A program made the translations under genes and the position numbers. Shown in pieces: positions 12,315 to 12,939 of a stretch of DNA of 12,939 bases. Positions within the stretch are counted from its first letter, which is position 1; every line of letters begins with the position of its first letter. This stretch comes from JABJJH01 sp047631095 (GTDB taxonomy: Bacteria; Pseudomonadota; Alphaproteobacteria; UBA8366; GCA-2717185): assembly GCA_047631095.1 (NCBI GenBank), contig JBLHZD010000093.1:1-12939 (forward strand), read 5' to 3'. The notes below the pieces were generated by a model. That model saw only the letters and a list, made by a program, of their open reading frames with translations. It was not told the DNA's origin and searched no databases.

Positions 12315-12939
12315 CTACGCAGCGGCGGTCATATCATTCGCGGTCAGAATAGGTTCAAGCAAATGTGCTGCGATGTGTCGGACGACCGGCGGCGCGACGC
12401 CATCCCCCGCCAGATGCAGCGCCGCATTCGTACTGTCCGGCAATTGATAGTCTTCCGGCAGCCCCATCAATCGCGCGGCTTCGCGCGGCGACAACAAGCG
12501 TGAGCGTACGGTTTCTCCATCGACGAACAGCATGATTTGTCGGCTGGAACCGCCAGACGGCGTGCGCAGGCAACCTGAGAGATCGTCAAACCGCACTTCC
12601 GCGCGTTGTTTTTTCCGCCCCTGCCCATCTGTACGCGTACGCCGGAACACGGTCCCGACCACCCGATGGCCAACTCGTTTGGCCGCGTTCACCTTTTCAA
12701 GGTGCGCGGGCGCCATGAGGCTCAATAAATAGTCTGTATCGTCGCGCCAGGCGACCCCACCGGGCGCTTCTTCGATGATGGACGCCAGTGTTGTGTTGCG
12801 TTTCGGCGGCGTGGGAAGGTCCCACCAGGTCCAAAACGGCGCGGCGGCGCGGGGTAGGTCGCGTGCGGCCTGCACCAGTTTCGCCGGATGCCACAGCGCT
12901 GATGGTTCGGCGCCGCACAAGGCGGAGGGGATCGCCAAA
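12315..12939 (-). CDS. DNA (cytosine-5) methyltransferase, C-terminal half (enters from right edge)
   Basis: C-terminal about 207 residues of a C5-cytosine methyltransferase; the AdoMet-binding motif I and the PC (motif IV) active site are beyond the window. Visible: a target-recognition-like region (30-115) and motif IX, SGCLRTPSGGSSRQ (121-134), in the form seen in many bacterial C5 enzymes, followed by RLLSPREAARLMGLPEDY (147-164) and motif X, AGDGVAPPVVRHIA (177-190). Most relatives have GN(A/S)V at motif X; the Asn is replaced by Asp with Gly following. The frame is open to the edge, and the TTG at 12938 is not a start. Adjacent vsr implies that the methylated site is a deamination hot spot. 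Restriction partner not seen, so it may be an orphan or part of a system continuing to the right. Confidence 0.9.
   Translation of the reverse strand, partial: LAIPSALCGAEPSALWHPAKLVQAARDLPRAAAPFWTWWDLPTPPKRNTTLASIIEEAPGGVAWRDDTDYLLSLMAPAHLEKVNAAKRVGHRVVGTVFRRTRTDGQGRKKQRAEVRFDDLSGCLRTPSGGSSRQIMLFVDGETVRSRLLSPREAARLMGLPEDYQLPDSTNAALHLAGDGVAPPVVRHIAAHLLEPILTANDMTAAA

Noticed and set aside
11300..12939. Intact prophage
   Set aside because: Only one phage-like gene is present; no integrase, large terminase, structural or lysis gene and no attachment repeats in the window.

Overview
The window looks like chromosomal DNA of a moderately GC-rich alphaproteobacterium. This is inferred from the protein families rather than from any rRNA: a BadH/AliA-type alicyclic acid pathway, several acyl-CoA dehydrogenases, an OlsB-like ornithine-lipid acyltransferase and a Fe-type superoxide dismutase. 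No rRNA, tRNA, CRISPR array or insertion sequence was seen.

Left third (1-6078): acyl-CoA and ring-acid metabolism. On the minus strand, a compact operon runs from a divergent succinyl-CoA-synthetase-like beta subunit (1654-2808) through its alpha subunit (776-1660, 7-nt overlap) to an acyl-CoA dehydrogenase with a GTG start that leaves the window at base 1. Divergently on the plus strand lie a NIPSNAP-family protein (3056-3379), an unrecognised 108-residue helical protein (3522-3848), a luciferase-like flavin monooxygenase (3917-4861) and a BadH-like short-chain dehydrogenase (5000-5746). They are followed by the wreck of an AliA-like acyl-CoA ligase (5794-6078), in which the N-terminal start and the C-terminal tail remain in one frame, the middle is gone, and an amber stop interrupts it.

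Middle (6079-9467): sodB with its own putative promoter and a strong terminator shared with the convergent minus-strand pair. That pair is an MFS transporter and a second, complete acyl-CoA dehydrogenase, joined by a TAATG stop/start overlap and preceded by a promoter with a perfect TATAAT.

Right (9468-12939): two plus-strand lipid enzymes (OlsB-like acyltransferase, diacylglycerol/lipid kinase), then a minus-strand DNA-modification group entering from the right edge: a cytosine-5 DNA methyltransferase (C-terminal half visible), the Vsr mismatch endonuclease, and a small protein resembling the phage terminase small subunit but with no other phage gene in sight. An AT-rich promoter and a palindrome overlapping the ribosome binding site precede the last one. 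This trio, the ligase wreck and the motif-altered SucCD pair are the parts most worth following up.
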